DNA of 64,000 nt from Paenibacillus sp. CF384 (GCF_900106745.1 NZ_FNNV01000002.1:124001-188000), one strand, 5' to 3'; positions 45,132 through 54,156 are shown, numbered from the stretch's first letter. Notes: generated from the sequence alone by a model not told the origin. Made by a program: numbers and translations.

Positions 45132-45455
45132 AAACAAAAAAACCTTTCGTTCCCAGACGTCAATTGCGTCTAGGGACGAAAGGTTTAGCTTCCGTGGTAC
45201 CACCCAAATATGTTATACGCCTCACAGCGCATAACCTCATGAGGTAAGAACGAACCGTCGTTCATTACCTTGGCACAATAACGTGTGCCTTACGATTTCC
45301 CCTAATACGATCATCGATCTTTTCAGGGAAACAGCTCCGAGGTGAGCTCGTTGGAAAGGGGTATTGGCGTCGGTTTCAGCAGATCCGATCGCTCTCTGGA
45401 GCAAAAGAGCCCTTAACACTTCGTCCTCTTCATAGCCGTTTACTTATTAGCTTAT
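45132..45455 (-). ncRNA. Leucine-specific T-box leader of the ilvB-ilvN-ilvC-leuA operon
   Basis: On the minus strand the T-box core GGGTGGTACCACGGAAGC (45189-45206) precedes a terminator hairpin (45136-45186: AAACCTTTCGT with the complementary arm, then seven T). Upstream are Stem I elements, including GAAGAGGAC and AGAGAGCGATCGG, and a specifier loop containing GAG-CTC-ACC, giving CTC (Leu) as specifier. Uncharged tRNA-Leu should stabilise the antiterminator and turn on the operon. The B. subtilis ilv-leu operon uses the same specifier. Confidence 0.95.
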
Positions 45456-45460
45456 CGCTT

Positions 45461-45489
45461 ATTATATGCTCCACGATTTCATTCGTCAA
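45461..45489 (-). promoter_or_regulatory. Promoter of the ilv-leu operon
   Basis: TTGACG (45484-45489) and a perfect TATAAT (45461-45466) on the minus strand, spaced by 17 bp, directly before the T-box leader. Transcription should start near 45453. Confidence 0.85.
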
Positions 45490-45646
45490 GGACTTGCAGC
45501 AGCATAATTATAAAAAGTTATGTATACGCCATTCTTAGGCGCGCCGCTCCGCTATCTGCTACATAAGATGAAGAATCATGCGCAACGGTGAAACGGCTTA
45601 CGCGCAACGTAATCATCCATACAATCCACAGAAAGCAGGTAGCCCT

Positions 45647-46096
45647 ATGATTCGAGCAAGGATAGCACGCACGGATGATGAGGAGATCATCCGTTTAATC
45701 AAGAGCGAGCTTATTCCGCTCTCGTATACAGCTTCGCCAAGAGATGCACAAACCATTCGCGAGCTGCCCAGACGAATTAGCGATGGAGTCTCGCTTGTTT
45801 ACTCCCGTTCCAAAAGAAGCATCCCCCTTGGCTTCCTCCATTACTATACGCGTGGAGACATCCTTCTCTTCGACATGCTCGTCGTCCATCCGCAGCATCG
45901 CGGTAAACAGATCGGCACGCATCTTATTACCAAAGCGGAAACAAAAGCCAAAGAAAAGGGCTGCAGCGTCGCCAGATTGTTTGTCGATCATGGAAATCCA
46001 AAAGCCCAGCGGCTCTATTCGAGGCTGGGCTATCAGACCGTCAGATTCATTCCTGAGGTTCGCTGCTACGAGATGGTTAAACCATTAGTAACTTAA
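45647..46096 (+). CDS. GNAT-family N-acetyltransferase
   Basis: 149 residues from ATG at 45647 with AGGT 8 nt upstream. The acetyl-CoA-binding region reads MLVVHPQHRGKQIGTHLI (about 80-97), and the C-terminal segment AQRLYSRLGYQTV matches motif B of the fold. It transfers acetyl groups to an unknown amine. It is a single plus-strand gene between the T-box promoter and a convergent Gly-rich gene. Confidence 0.85.
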   Translation: MIRARIARTDDEEIIRLIKSELIPLSYTASPRDAQTIRELPRRISDGVSLVYSRSKRSIPLGFLHYYTRGDILLFDMLVVHPQHRGKQIGTHLITKAETKAKEKGCSVARLFVDHGNPKAQRLYSRLGYQTVRFIPEVRCYEMVKPLVT

Positions 46097-46136
46097 TTCA
46101 CTGGTTCGGACAGACATCGATCATGGATGCGAGCGA

Positions 46137-46538
46137 TTAGTAGTATGGCGTGTTATTGTATCCGGCAATAGGCTGGCAATCGCAGCCTGGTCCTCCGAAG
46201 CCTGGTCCGCCAAAGCCCGGACCACCGAAGCCTGGGCCACCATAGCCCGGGCCACCAAAGCCTGGTCCTCCGAAGCCCGGCCCATAGCCAGGTCCGCCGA
46301 AGCCGCCGCCCCAGCCAAAGCCGCCTCCGGCAAATAGACCGATTGCTAGCAGATCGAATAATACAAGTGCTATGATCGCTCTTGTTTGAACCTCTTTACC
46401 ATTGCTAAGCGGCATAAGCTGCAATTGATTGTGATGGGCGCGAACGAGTTTGCCGGTGACAACAGAACCGTCTTTGCGAACCGCATAGACCGTTTTGCCG
46501 ACCATCTTCTGAACTTGTTCTTTCGTAACGCGTTGCAT
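46137..46538 (-). CDS. Small protein with Gly/Phe/Pro repeat tail
   Basis: 133 residues. The first 50 residues have an Sm-like or SH3-like short beta domain (KMVGKTVYAVRKDGSVVTGK, LVRAHHNQLQLMPL). A hydrophobic stretch follows (IIALVLFDLLAIGLFAGG), then about 12 Gly-Phe-Gly-Gly-Pro/Gly-Tyr repeats, and a Cys and Tyr-rich end (CDCQPIAGY, TPYY). GAGGAGGG precedes the start. Similar Gly-rich proteins in spore formers are often spore-coat or surface proteins, but function here is unknown. Confidence 0.7.
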   Translation of the reverse strand: MQRVTKEQVQKMVGKTVYAVRKDGSVVTGKLVRAHHNQLQLMPLSNGKEVQTRAIIALVLFDLLAIGLFAGGGFGWGGGFGGPGYGPGFGGPGFGGPGYGGPGFGGPGFGGPGFGGPGCDCQPIAGYNNTPYY

Positions 46539-46700
46539 AAAGGATTTCCCTCCTCAACATAGCTTACAATGCATGTGATTTGCCTCCGATGACAAATGCT
46601 CATAGAGGATATTTATCTCGGAAGTATAAACGGCGTTGTCCTATACTCTATTCACTAGCATCCGCATGCGATTGTACCGCTGTCCATATCGGTCAAAACA

Positions 46701-46738
46701 AAAAAAGCGCCTTTCCGCTGAGCGGAAGGGCGCTTTTA
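46701..46738. terminator. Terminator of the infC-rpmI-rplT operon
   Basis: AAAAAGCGCCTTTCCGCT and the complementary AGCGGAAGGGCGCTTTT form a long perfect stem with T-runs on both strands. It ends the ribosomal operon just after rplT. Confidence 0.92.
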
Positions 46739-46760
46739 TCATAAAACGGTAATCCGAAGA

Positions 46761-47120
46761 CTACGCGTTTACTTTTTGTTTTGCAAGGTTTGCAAACGTG
46801 TTGAACGAGTTGATATCGTTAACTGCAAGATCAGCAAGCATTTTGCGGTTTACTTCGATGCCAGCAAGTTTCAAGCCGTACATGAATTTGCTGTAGGACA
46901 GGCCGTTTTGGCGAGCTGCAGCATTGATACGAACGATCCACAGTTTGCGGATGTCGCGTTTGTGTTGACGACGGTCACGGTATGCATAAAGCAAGGATTT
47001 CATTACTTGCTCTTTTGCTGTTTTAAACAGGCGATGCTTGGAACCGAAATAACCTTTTGCTAGCTTCAAAATTCTTTTACGACGACGTGCGCGGACGAAT
47101 CCGCCTTTAACTCTTGCCAT
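46761..47120 (-). CDS. rplT: 50S ribosomal protein L20
   Basis: 119 residues, with the full family pattern: [39 protein letters not shown] and [19 protein letters not shown]. It binds 23S rRNA early in 50S assembly and in Firmicutes also represses its own operon by binding the infC leader. Confidence 0.99.
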   Translation of the reverse strand: MARVKGGFVRARRRKRILKLAKGYFGSKHRLFKTAKEQVMKSLLYAYRDRRQHKRDIRKLWIVRINAAARQNGLSYSKFMYGLKLAGIEVNRKMLADLAVNDINSFNTFANLAKQKVNA

Positions 47121-47167
47121 GAGTAGAAACCTCCCGAGTAATAGTTATACGAATTAGATCGATCTAA

Positions 47168-47371
47168 TTAACCTTTGATGTTTGCCAGGCCTTGTTGCAG
47201 ACGTTTGAAATCGCCTTTAGCCAGGTTTGGTTGAGTGTTCAGAACACGCTTCTGACGGGACGATTTGCCGGAAAGAAGGTGGTTTTTGTAAGCTTTATAA
47301 CGAATTACTTTACCAGTACCCGTAATTTTGAAACGATCTTTCAAACTGCTGTGAGTTTTCATTTTAGGCAT
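47168..47371 (-). CDS. rpmI: 50S ribosomal protein L35
   Basis: 67 residues, the normal size: [20 protein letters not shown] at the start and KSSRQKRVL in the middle. It lies in the conserved infC-rpmI-rplT order, 23 bp after infC. Confidence 0.99.
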   Translation of the reverse strand: MPKMKTHSSLKDRFKITGTGKVIRYKAYKNHLLSGKSSRQKRVLNTQPNLAKGDFKRLQQGLANIKG

Positions 47372-47394
47372 GTGGTGTTCCTCCTCAAAGAATG

Positions 47395-47910
47395 TTAGTT
47401 AGTCTGTTTCGGTGCCAAAATCATAATCATACTGCGGCCCTCAAGTTTAGGAACACGCTCCATGACGCACAGATCAGCAACCTCTGTCGCAAGCCGATCA
47501 AGAATCTTCTGACCGACAGAAGCATGTGTAATTTCACGTCCGCGGAAACGAACCGAACATTTCACTTTATCGCCTTCACCCAGAAACTTTACAACATTGC
47601 GGAATTTCGTTTGGTAATCGTTCTCGTCGATGTTGGCACGGAACCAAACTTCCTTCGTGTCTACAATCTTCTGATTCTTGCGAGCTTCTTTTTCTTTCTT
47701 TTGCTGCTCATAACGGAATTTGCCATAGTCCATAATCCGGCACACCGGCGGTTTCGCTGTCGGTGCAACGTTCACTAGGTCCAAGTTCAAATCGATTGCC
47801 AATTGCAGTGCCTCGCGGAATTGCTTGATGCCTAGTTGTTCGCCTTCAGCACCGACTACACGCACTTCTCTGGCCCGAATTTCATCGTTGATTTGATGTT
47901 CCCTGCTAAT
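47395..47910 (-). CDS. infC: Translation initiation factor IF-3, ATT start codon
   Basis: 171 residues. The start is ATT at 47910: GGAGGTG lies 7 nt upstream and the protein then begins [20 protein letters not shown], exactly where IF-3 should begin. The open frame upstream to 47988 runs through the attenuator hairpin and is not coding. The N domain includes [20 protein letters not shown]; the C domain reads [16 protein letters not shown] and [16 protein letters not shown]. An ATT start lets IF-3 limit its own synthesis, as known for infC of other bacteria. Confidence 0.97.
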   Translation of the reverse strand: MSREHQINDEIRAREVRVVGAEGEQLGIKQFREALQLAIDLNLDLVNVAPTAKPPVCRIMDYGKFRYEQQKKEKEARKNQKIVDTKEVWFRANIDENDYQTKFRNVVKFLGEGDKVKCSVRFRGREITHASVGQKILDRLATEVADLCVMERVPKLEGRSMIMILAPKQTN

Positions 47911-47952
47911 AACCTGCCACCTCCAAAAATTATGAATCACGCAAGCAAAAAT

Positions 47953-48142
47953 CAAAAAATGCGGATCCGCTCGGGACCCGCATTCCAATAATCAAGATTG
48001 TTGGCTGTTCAAGCAGCTGTTACGCCGAGCCTGTTCCAATCATCGATCGCGAACCATTCGACCATCGTCGAGTAGGTGAGAAGCGGGTGCCTCTACTTGT
48101 GCGTATACATGTTTGAGTTACTGTAAGACATGTTACTGAAAT
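47953..48142 (-). ncRNA. infC operon leader with attenuator (L20 leader type)
   Basis: A leader of about 200 nt runs from the promoter at 48143 to infC. It ends in a strong terminator hairpin (47957-47985: ATGCGGGTCC-CGAG-CGGATCCGCAT, then six T) just before the infC ribosome binding site. This matches the L20-controlled transcription attenuation known for this operon in Firmicutes. Confidence 0.85.
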
Positions 48143-48172
48143 ACTATAGCATAGCCTATTCAGGAATGTCAA
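48143..48172 (-). promoter_or_regulatory. Promoter of the infC operon
   Basis: A perfect TTGACA (48167-48172) and TATAGT (48143-48148) on the minus strand, 18 bp apart, between the glycosyltransferase stop and the infC leader. Confidence 0.8.
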
Positions 48173-48202
48173 GCGTCGACGACGAAGCTGCCTCGAAGCT
48201 CA

Positions 48203-49441
48203 TTAAACCTGTTTGCTCTGCACTTCTTCCAAGCGAAGTACGCGCGTATGCTGCGTGTGGCTCCATTGCTTGTTGTTCTGCGTGAAGAACGCGTAGCATG
48301 TAATCGGCAGCCAGGAAAGCTGGAAGAACACCATCGAGAACAGATGTGCATACATCTTCCCTGAGCGAATGCCTTCTAGCATCATAACGAGCGGGAACAT
48401 GATTACGGTAGCCGCAATCGCAACACCTGCTACCCAATACGGCATGTAGTAGTAGATGGATGAAAAAGCATTCTTAGCCGGGATGATATTGTCCATCCAC
48501 AGCAGCGCAGTAACCAGGAAGCCGATAAAGGTGTTGTACACCGAGATGGAGTACAGCGCCGCATCGAACTTCACGAAGCTGCGTTCTTTAATACTTGCCC
48601 ATAGCAGCGGGAAGAAATAACTGCGAGCTACGGTAAAGTGACCTTGCATCCAGCGCAGACGCTGTCTGGAAGAAGCTTTGAAGCTAAGCGGCTTCTCGTC
48701 GTACACTTTGGCATCGTAATTCAAGACCGGATGAATGCCGCGTTTCACGCAGCGCATCGAGAACTCCAAGTCCTCAACGAGACTTGTCGCACCCCAGCCC
48801 ATTTCCTTCATGAGCGCGGTATCAAAGCACATGCCCGTGCCGCCAAGATAGTTGGCCATGTTCAAGTTTCTGCGGGACAGCTGCCACAACCGGTTGCAAT
48901 ACCAGTATGTGATCGCATAAGACGCCGTAACCCACGAATCCGTCGGGTTCTTAGTATCCAAGTAGCCTTGGATGACCTTGTGGCCTTCGCATAAATCATT
49001 GTTCATATGAATCAAGAAGTCATTGCCGACGAGGTTATCTGCGTCGAACATCACGATGGCATCATACTGACGGGGCATCGCCCACAATTCCTTCAGCATC
49101 CATTCGATCGCATGGCCTTTGCCGCGCAGATGCGGGTTCTTACGCTCGCATGCTTGCACGCCATAGCTGCGGACGATCTCTGCCGTGTTGTCCGTGCAGT
49201 TGTCGCAAATGACGAAGATATCGTAAAGTTCCTTCGGATAATCCAGCTTTTTTAAATTTTCAACAAGCGCTCCGACTACCTGTGCTTCATTGTGTGCAGC
49301 GACCAGAACGGCAAAGGATTTCTGAGGTGCATGCTTCACTTCCTTACGTTTCCTTACAATACCGAACAGGGAAATACTGAATTGATACACGCCGACAAAA
49401 GCCAAAAAGATTTGAAACATAATAATGATTGTATTAACCAT
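48203..49441 (-). CDS. Membrane glycosyltransferase family 2 (processive, cellulose/hyaluronan synthase-like)
   Basis: 412 residues. A helix at the N-terminus (IIIMFQIFLAFVGVYQFSIS) is followed by a GT2 domain with VLVAAHNEAQVV, CDNCTDNTAE, FDADN and EDLEF, and the QRLRWMQG motif typical of processive synthases. Three or four C-terminal helices complete it. It probably polymerises or transfers a sugar at the membrane for a surface polysaccharide. It stands alone before the infC operon; a GT4 gene lies upstream on the same strand. Confidence 0.88.
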   Translation of the reverse strand: MVNTIIIMFQIFLAFVGVYQFSISLFGIVRKRKEVKHAPQKSFAVLVAAHNEAQVVGALVENLKKLDYPKELYDIFVICDNCTDNTAEIVRSYGVQACERKNPHLRGKGHAIEWMLKELWAMPRQYDAIVMFDADNLVGNDFLIHMNNDLCEGHKVIQGYLDTKNPTDSWVTASYAITYWYCNRLWQLSRRNLNMANYLGGTGMCFDTALMKEMGWGATSLVEDLEFSMRCVKRGIHPVLNYDAKVYDEKPLSFKASSRQRLRWMQGHFTVARSYFFPLLWASIKERSFVKFDAALYSISVYNTFIGFLVTALLWMDNIIPAKNAFSSIYYYMPYWVAGVAIAATVIMFPLVMMLEGIRSGKMYAHLFSMVFFQLSWLPITCYAFFTQNNKQWSHTQHTRVLRLEEVQSKQV

Positions 49442-49752
49442 TATTTTTTACTACCCCCTTGAGACCCCATTTTTATATTCTCTCTAGTTTTGTTTGATCT
49501 CGCTGTCAGTGAATCGCGGCAGTTCTTTTTGTTTTATTCCGCAACCCTACTGATTTTCCACACAATGTGTCCTTTTGTCAAAAGTAGAAAATGTCGCTTA
49601 ACCGCCAAGAAGTCGAAGAAAAGCGCTTGCATTGGGTGCTGACAGTACTGATCCCTTGTTTTCGTCCGTCTCACCCTTATTTTCAGCCATTTACGATAAA
49701 AACATGTTTCTTTTTCAATAAACGTATTGAACTGGCAAAGGTTTCAAGTAAA
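49442..49752. other. Non-coding region between two glycosyltransferase genes
   Basis: 311 bp. It contains A/T-rich stretches and a weak cre-like GAAAAGCGCTTGCA at about 49617 with three mismatches. No gene, array element or convincing terminator was found. Confidence 0.4.
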
Positions 49753-50931
49753 TTATCCCCTAGTGTGACGATTTGTTGAACTCGGGACTTCGCTTTCCGC
49801 TTGCCGGAACCTCATAAGAAGCTCATCGAAGATGGCATCCCATGATTGTCTTAGGCTATGTGCCAAACCCCTCGCTGTGAAACGCTTGCGCAGCTCCGGG
49901 TTTCGGTACATGCGTTCCAGCGCTGCACTGAAGGCGTTCACGTTGCCGGCCTCGCACCTCAACCCGCTCCACTCGTGGACGACCGTATCCACCACACCTC
50001 CCGTATCTGCACAGATGACAGGCGTACCGCAAGCCATCGCTTCCAATACGACATTGCCGAAGGTTTCGGTAGGTGACGGAAACAGCATAACATCCGCTGC
50101 CGCGTACCATTGTTGAAGCGCCGGCATCGCAGTAAATCCAAGAAAGCAGGTCGAAATCCCTTCTCGGACAGCTTGCTGCTTCAAGGTATTCATGGATGGA
50201 CCGTCGCCGGCTATTACGAAAACGGCGTCTTTGCATACCTCTCGTTGAAACTTTGCAAATGCGGCAATCGCACAATCCACGTTTTTTTCAGGAGCCAGTC
50301 TGCCTACATAAAGCACGATGAAGCGGTCCTTCGGAATTCCATACTGCGCCAGCAGCGCGGCTTTATCCACATTGGGATGAAAGCTCTTCGTATCCATTCC
50401 TCGCGTCCAAACGGCTAGACGATGCTCATCCCACCCCCGTTCCTTCAGCTCAAGAAGCGTCGATGCGGAGGGTACGAAAATGAACCTGCACTCCTGGTGA
50501 AACCATTCCATATACCTCCATAACATCTTAACCATCCAACGGGTATTGTAAAACGCCAAATAGCGGTCAAAATGTGTATGATAGGATGCAACCAGCGGGA
50601 TTCGGTGTTTATGCGCATAATGAATGCCGCAAAGCCCAAGATTGAACGGGGTCGCAACATGAATAAGTGTAGGCCTGAACGCTTGCAAGGTGCGATTGAT
50701 ATGAATCGGATTTGGCAATGCCAGGCGGCATTCGGGATAGAGGAAGAAGGGCATGCTGGCAAACCGGGTAACCATGGGCTCAGGTTCTTCATGCGCGGCG
50801 GCAGCAGGCTGAGGAGCGAAAACAAGACATGGAATATCGCGGCGGCGCAGGTATTGCTCCCACCGTTCAAGCGTTCGGGCCACTCCGTTGACCTCAGGGG
50901 TGAACGTATCCGTAAATAAAGCAAGACGCAT
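49753..50931 (-). CDS. Glycosyltransferase family 4 (GT-B fold)
   Basis: 392 residues. GGAGGCGATG precedes the start. It opens LALFTDTFTPEVNGVARTL, has HVATPFNLGLCGIHYAH, and the C-terminal donor-binding motif (VFVIAGDGPSMNTL; PTETFGNVVLEAMACGTPVI). Family members use nucleotide sugars to build glycolipids or surface glycans; the sequence is closest in appearance to the alpha-mannosyltransferase or diacylglycerol glucosyltransferase group. Confidence 0.9.
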   Translation of the reverse strand: MRLALFTDTFTPEVNGVARTLERWEQYLRRRDIPCLVFAPQPAAAAHEEPEPMVTRFASMPFFLYPECRLALPNPIHINRTLQAFRPTLIHVATPFNLGLCGIHYAHKHRIPLVASYHTHFDRYLAFYNTRWMVKMLWRYMEWFHQECRFIFVPSASTLLELKERGWDEHRLAVWTRGMDTKSFHPNVDKAALLAQYGIPKDRFIVLYVGRLAPEKNVDCAIAAFAKFQREVCKDAVFVIAGDGPSMNTLKQQAVREGISTCFLGFTAMPALQQWYAAADVMLFPSPTETFGNVVLEAMACGTPVICADTGGVVDTVVHEWSGLRCEAGNVNAFSAALERMYRNPELRKRFTARGLAHSLRQSWDAIFDELLMRFRQAESEVPSSTNRHTRG

Positions 50932-51233
50932 CGGTCATCGCCTCCATCCGCTAGTACCGCCTGAATGCGCGGCAAGCTTGTGGAGCCAGTTTACACGAGT
51001 TGTATTTCCAGTGTATTTGTGGAAAATGAAGACTACGTGAAGAATGAAGCTGATGACGCTTGTACATTCCTCTGATTATAAAGAAGCATTAAATTTACTT
51101 CATAATCGGTTATTTATTCGTTAATACGGCAGAAACAATTCCAACCTATACTTGATTTGCAGGTGGCAAGTGATCGGTGGCTTGAAGCTGATGAATGGGC
51201 GTGACATTTGCATACAACCAGGAGGGGATTCAT
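50932..51233. other. Non-coding region between divergent glycosyltransferase and PAP2 genes
   Basis: About 300 bp with A/T-rich sequence likely to hold both divergent promoters (for example TTATTTATTCGTTAATACG near 51110). No repeat array or RNA structure recognised. Confidence 0.4.
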
Positions 51234-51791
51234 GTGGTTAATGTCGTGTTCTGGGCTTTAACACAGGAGCAGCGCTTATTATTATGGGCAAATCGCAGGT
51301 CGGCGCACCGAACTGTCAACCGCTTGTTAGGAGGATGGCTCGGGACGATTACCCATGCAGGCGGGGCAACGTTCACGTTACTGACTGCTTTGCTTTGCGG
51401 ATTGTCCGCGCCTGGCGTATGGGGTACCGTCGGCTGGCAAGCTTTCGCAGCCACCATTATCAGTCATATCCCCGTTGCCATCATGAAACGCAAGTTCAGC
51501 AGGCTCCGCCCTTATCAAGCACTCAGCAGTGTGCATGTATGCAAAAAACCGCTGCGCGACTCCTCGTTTCCTTCGGGTCACACAACGGCTATATTCGCTT
51601 GGCTCTTGCCTTGGCTCGTGGCGGATACCGCTATGCTGCCGATCATTCTTCCGGCTGCAATCATCCTCGGTGTGTCCGTTGGCTGGTCAAGAATGTATCT
51701 CGGTCTCCATTACCCTTCCGATATTGCGGCAGGTGCGGTAATTGGTTCGTCTGTTTCGTTGTCCGTATCCGCAGCTTGGTCACTCTTCTGA
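51234..51791 (+). CDS. PAP2-family membrane phosphatase
   Basis: 185 residues from GTG at 51234, with AGGAGGGG 6 nt upstream; an in-frame ATG at 51195 has no such site. The three PAP2 motifs are intact: KRKFSRLRP near residue 90, SSFPSGHT near 111 and SRMYLGLHYPSD near 155. Five to six hydrophobic segments are seen. It probably dephosphorylates undecaprenyl pyrophosphate or phosphatidate-type lipids at the membrane. Its last 82 bp overlap the 3' end of the convergent trmB gene. Confidence 0.87.
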   Translation: MVNVVFWALTQEQRLLLWANRRSAHRTVNRLLGGWLGTITHAGGATFTLLTALLCGLSAPGVWGTVGWQAFAATIISHIPVAIMKRKFSRLRPYQALSSVHVCKKPLRDSSFPSGHTTAIFAWLLPWLVADTAMLPIILPAAIILGVSVGWSRMYLGLHYPSDIAAGAVIGSSVSLSVSAAWSLF

Positions 51792-52495
51792 GCAGCGGCC
51801 AGCTTAGCCTCTCTATGAGCCGCAATCGCCTTCTCGCCGATCACGACTTCGACGCGGTGAATATTGTTGCCCTTCTCGACGAACTTCGCTTCATATTCCG
51901 TCAGCACAAGATCATCACGCAGCGTTTCTTTGTGAAGATGCAGAGAAATATTACGCATATGCAGTTCCATATCCGCGAAGCTGTTAAGCGAGAATTCGAA
52001 TAGCAGCTGCGAGTCGGTCTTAAAGTGGATTTCGCCGTATTCGTTTAGAATCTCCATATACTTCTTGACGAAGCGCGGGTGCGTCAGTCTTCTGCGCCCG
52101 TGCTTTGCTTTGGGCCATGGATCGCTGAAATTCAAGTGGATGCGCTGAATTTCCCCGGGCGCAAACATCTCTTCAATGCCCTCAATATTCGCACGCAGCA
52201 GTGCCAAGTTCGGCGGCTGTGCAACGCCTTCCTTCTCCCATGCCAAACGCGCTTTATCGCTTGCACGGCGGATCAACTCGTCGTACATATCCACGCCGAT
52301 GTAATTAATATGAGGATTCCGAACGCTCATATCGCTGATAAACCGCCCTTTTCCCATGCCAAGTTCCACATAAATCGGGTTATCGTTGCAGAAAAATTCG
52401 CGCCAGCGTCCTTTATGAGGCGCTGCATCCAGCACCACAAGCTCCGGCTGTGCTTCCAAGCTCTCCAATATTCCTTTTCTTCCTCTAAGACGCAT
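51710..52495 (-). CDS. trmB: tRNA (guanine-N7-)-methyltransferase
   Basis: 261 residues from ATG at 52495, with GGAGGA 9-10 nt upstream. It has the SAM motif (IYVELGMGKGRFI), the family signature LNFSDPWPKAKHGRRRLTHP and the FKTDSQLLFEFSL segment. It makes m7G46 in tRNA. The last 30 residues (TDNETDEPITAPAAI region) are an acidic, low-complexity tail, longer than usual, and are encoded in the part overlapping the PAP2 gene. Confidence 0.96.
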   Translation of the reverse strand: MRLRGRKGILESLEAQPELVVLDAAPHKGRWREFFCNDNPIYVELGMGKGRFISDMSVRNPHINYIGVDMYDELIRRASDKARLAWEKEGVAQPPNLALLRANIEGIEEMFAPGEIQRIHLNFSDPWPKAKHGRRRLTHPRFVKKYMEILNEYGEIHFKTDSQLLFEFSLNSFADMELHMRNISLHLHKETLRDDLVLTEYEAKFVEKGNNIHRVEVVIGEKAIAAHREAKLAAAQKSDQAADTDNETDEPITAPAAISEG

Positions 52496-52629
52496 ATGAT
52501 CTGATTCCTCCATTGTTAAATGGCTGCATGCTGTACAAGCATCCAGCGCTACTATCCCATATTGTGCCCGAATTCCGCATCACTTGTAAAGTCTGCGCAA
52601 ATGCAAGCTGCGCCGGTTTCCGTGCATAT

Positions 52630-52661
52630 AAAAAGCCGAGTGCGCAGTTAGCGCCTTCGGC
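52630..52661 (-). terminator. Terminator after the 61-residue gene
   Basis: AGCCGAAGGCGC and GCGCACTCGGCT arms, followed on the minus strand by five T. It lies 30 bp after the stop at 52692. Confidence 0.8.
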
Positions 52662-52691
52662 TGAAGTTGTTTCTGGTGCGAATAGCTTGGT

Positions 52692-52877
52692 TTAGTTCAA
52701 CATTTGGTTCTGAGCGGTCTCTTGCGACTCCAAAATGTCATGCAGTTTTTTCCGGGCGGAAACCTCAACATTATGATTACCGTAAAAACGGATACCTGCG
52801 AGCGACATCAATTCTTTTCTCGTTAATTCAACCGTAACTTTCTCGTCACCATGTGGAATTTTAACTTGTGAATCCAT
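52692..52877 (-). CDS. Small conserved-looking protein of unknown function
   Basis: 61 residues (DSQVKIPHGDEKVTVELTRK, then KELMSLAGIRFYGNHN and KKLHDILES). It has a good promoter upstream (TATATT at 52992-52997 and TTGCTA at 53015-53020 on the minus strand, 17 bp apart) and its own terminator, both of which support a real gene. No motif recognised. Confidence 0.6.
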   Translation of the reverse strand: MDSQVKIPHGDEKVTVELTRKELMSLAGIRFYGNHNVEVSARKKLHDILESQETAQNQMLN

Positions 52878-53186
52878 TCCTCATCACCTCAACTTGATTA
52901 TTTTCAAGCGAATTTCCAGAAAATCGACCTGCTATGACAAGTGGTTGGAAGAGGGTTAAATGTAGTGTTTTTGCTGTTCTGTCGCACTTTTAATATAACA
53001 CTTCATGTTAGGTTTAGCAAGCCCTTTTCTAATCTTTTTTACAGCATTGCGACTATTTTGAAACCGCTTTTTTGCTTCTAGTGAAGGGCAATCGTGTCAC
53101 CCGTTACTGCCTCAGCGTAGCGTTTTGTCTCTTTTTTCGTTATGATTGGGGATATAAAGTTTATTAAAAGCAAGAGGAGCCTACCC
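52878..53186. other. Divergent promoter region between the 61-residue gene and ytqA
   Basis: 309 bp. It holds the minus-strand promoter boxes at 52992-53020. Nothing else is recognisable. Confidence 0.45.
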
Positions 53187-54155
53187 ATGAAAGTGCAAAT
53201 TCAGCCGGATGCCGACTCCCTACAGCCTAGCCTGTGGAGCGACAAAAGGTTTCATACATGGAACTACGAAATGCGAGAGCAATTCGGGAGCAAAGTATTC
53301 AAGGTCATGCTGGATGCCGGATTTACGTGTCCGAATCGGGACGGGAAGATTGCGACCGGCGGCTGTACCTTCTGCAGCGCGAGAGGCTCGGGTGATTTTG
53401 CGGGCAGCCGCAGAGACGACCTGGTCACCCAATTCAATAAGATCCGAGATTTGCAGCATCAGAAATGGCCGGAAGCGCAGTATATCGGGTATTTCCAAGC
53501 GTATACGAATACGTATGCGCCGGTTGAAGAGCTGCGGGAATATTACGAAGCCATTCTCGTTCAGCCCGGCGTCGTCGGCTTGTCCATTGCAACACGGCCG
53601 GACTGTTTGCCGGATGACGTTGTCGATTATTTGGCCGAGCTGAATGAGCGGACTTATTTGTGGGTCGAGATGGGACTCCAAACGATCCATGAGTCCACTT
53701 CCACCTTGATTAACCGCGCTCACGATACAGCCTGCTACGAAGATGCGGTTAAGCGTCTTCGGGCGCGCGGCATTCGCGTTTGCGCGCATATTATTTATGG
53801 CCTGCCTCAGGAAACGCATGAAATGATGCTTGATACCGGCAGAGCTGTTGCCGCCATGGATGTGCAGGGGATCAAAATTCACCTGCTGCATCTGATGCGC
53901 AAGACGCCAATGGTCAAGCAATATGAAGCAGGCCTGCTCCGCTTCCTAGATCAAGATGAATATGTGAAGCTCATCGTCGATACGCTGGAGCTGCTTCCAC
54001 CGGAGATGATCGTTCACCGGCTTACGGGCGACGCGCCTCGCGATCTGCTGATCGGTCCGATGTGGAGTCTGAAGAAATGGGAAGTGCTCAACGCGATCGA
54101 CCGCGAGCTGACTACGCGCAACACTTGGCAAGGCCGCTTGTGGGAGGCGCAGTAG
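53187..54155 (+). CDS. ytqA: TIGR01212-type radical SAM protein (YtqA-like)
   Basis: 322 residues from ATG at 53187 with GAGGAG 7 nt upstream. The N-terminus has CPNRDGKIATGGCTFCS, in which three Cys bind the iron-sulfur cluster (CxxxxxxxxCxxC spacing is typical of this subgroup rather than CxxxCxxC). It is followed by the TIM-barrel motifs GYFQAYTNTYAPVE and LWVEMGLQTIHEST. Exact reaction unknown; the family is widespread and found next to a methyltransferase gene, as here. Confidence 0.92.
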   Translation: MKVQIQPDADSLQPSLWSDKRFHTWNYEMREQFGSKVFKVMLDAGFTCPNRDGKIATGGCTFCSARGSGDFAGSRRDDLVTQFNKIRDLQHQKWPEAQYIGYFQAYTNTYAPVEELREYYEAILVQPGVVGLSIATRPDCLPDDVVDYLAELNERTYLWVEMGLQTIHESTSTLINRAHDTACYEDAVKRLRARGIRVCAHIIYGLPQETHEMMLDTGRAVAAMDVQGIKIHLLHLMRKTPMVKQYEAGLLRFLDQDEYVKLIVDTLELLPPEMIVHRLTGDAPRDLLIGPMWSLKKWEVLNAIDRELTTRNTWQGRLWEAQ

Positions 54156-54156
54156 G

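Noticed and set aside
45087..45203. 39-residue N-terminal extension of IlvB
   Set aside because: The extension overlaps the T-box antiterminator and terminator; the ATG at 45086 has a strong ribosome binding site and matches the family start.
47911..47988. 26-residue N-terminal extension of IF-3
   Set aside because: It is encoded in the attenuator hairpin; ATT at 47910 has the ribosome binding site and the family N-terminus.
49610..49625. cre site upstream of the GT2 gene
   Set aside because: GAAAAGCGCTTGCA has three mismatches to the consensus and lies in an A/T-rich region where such matches are common.
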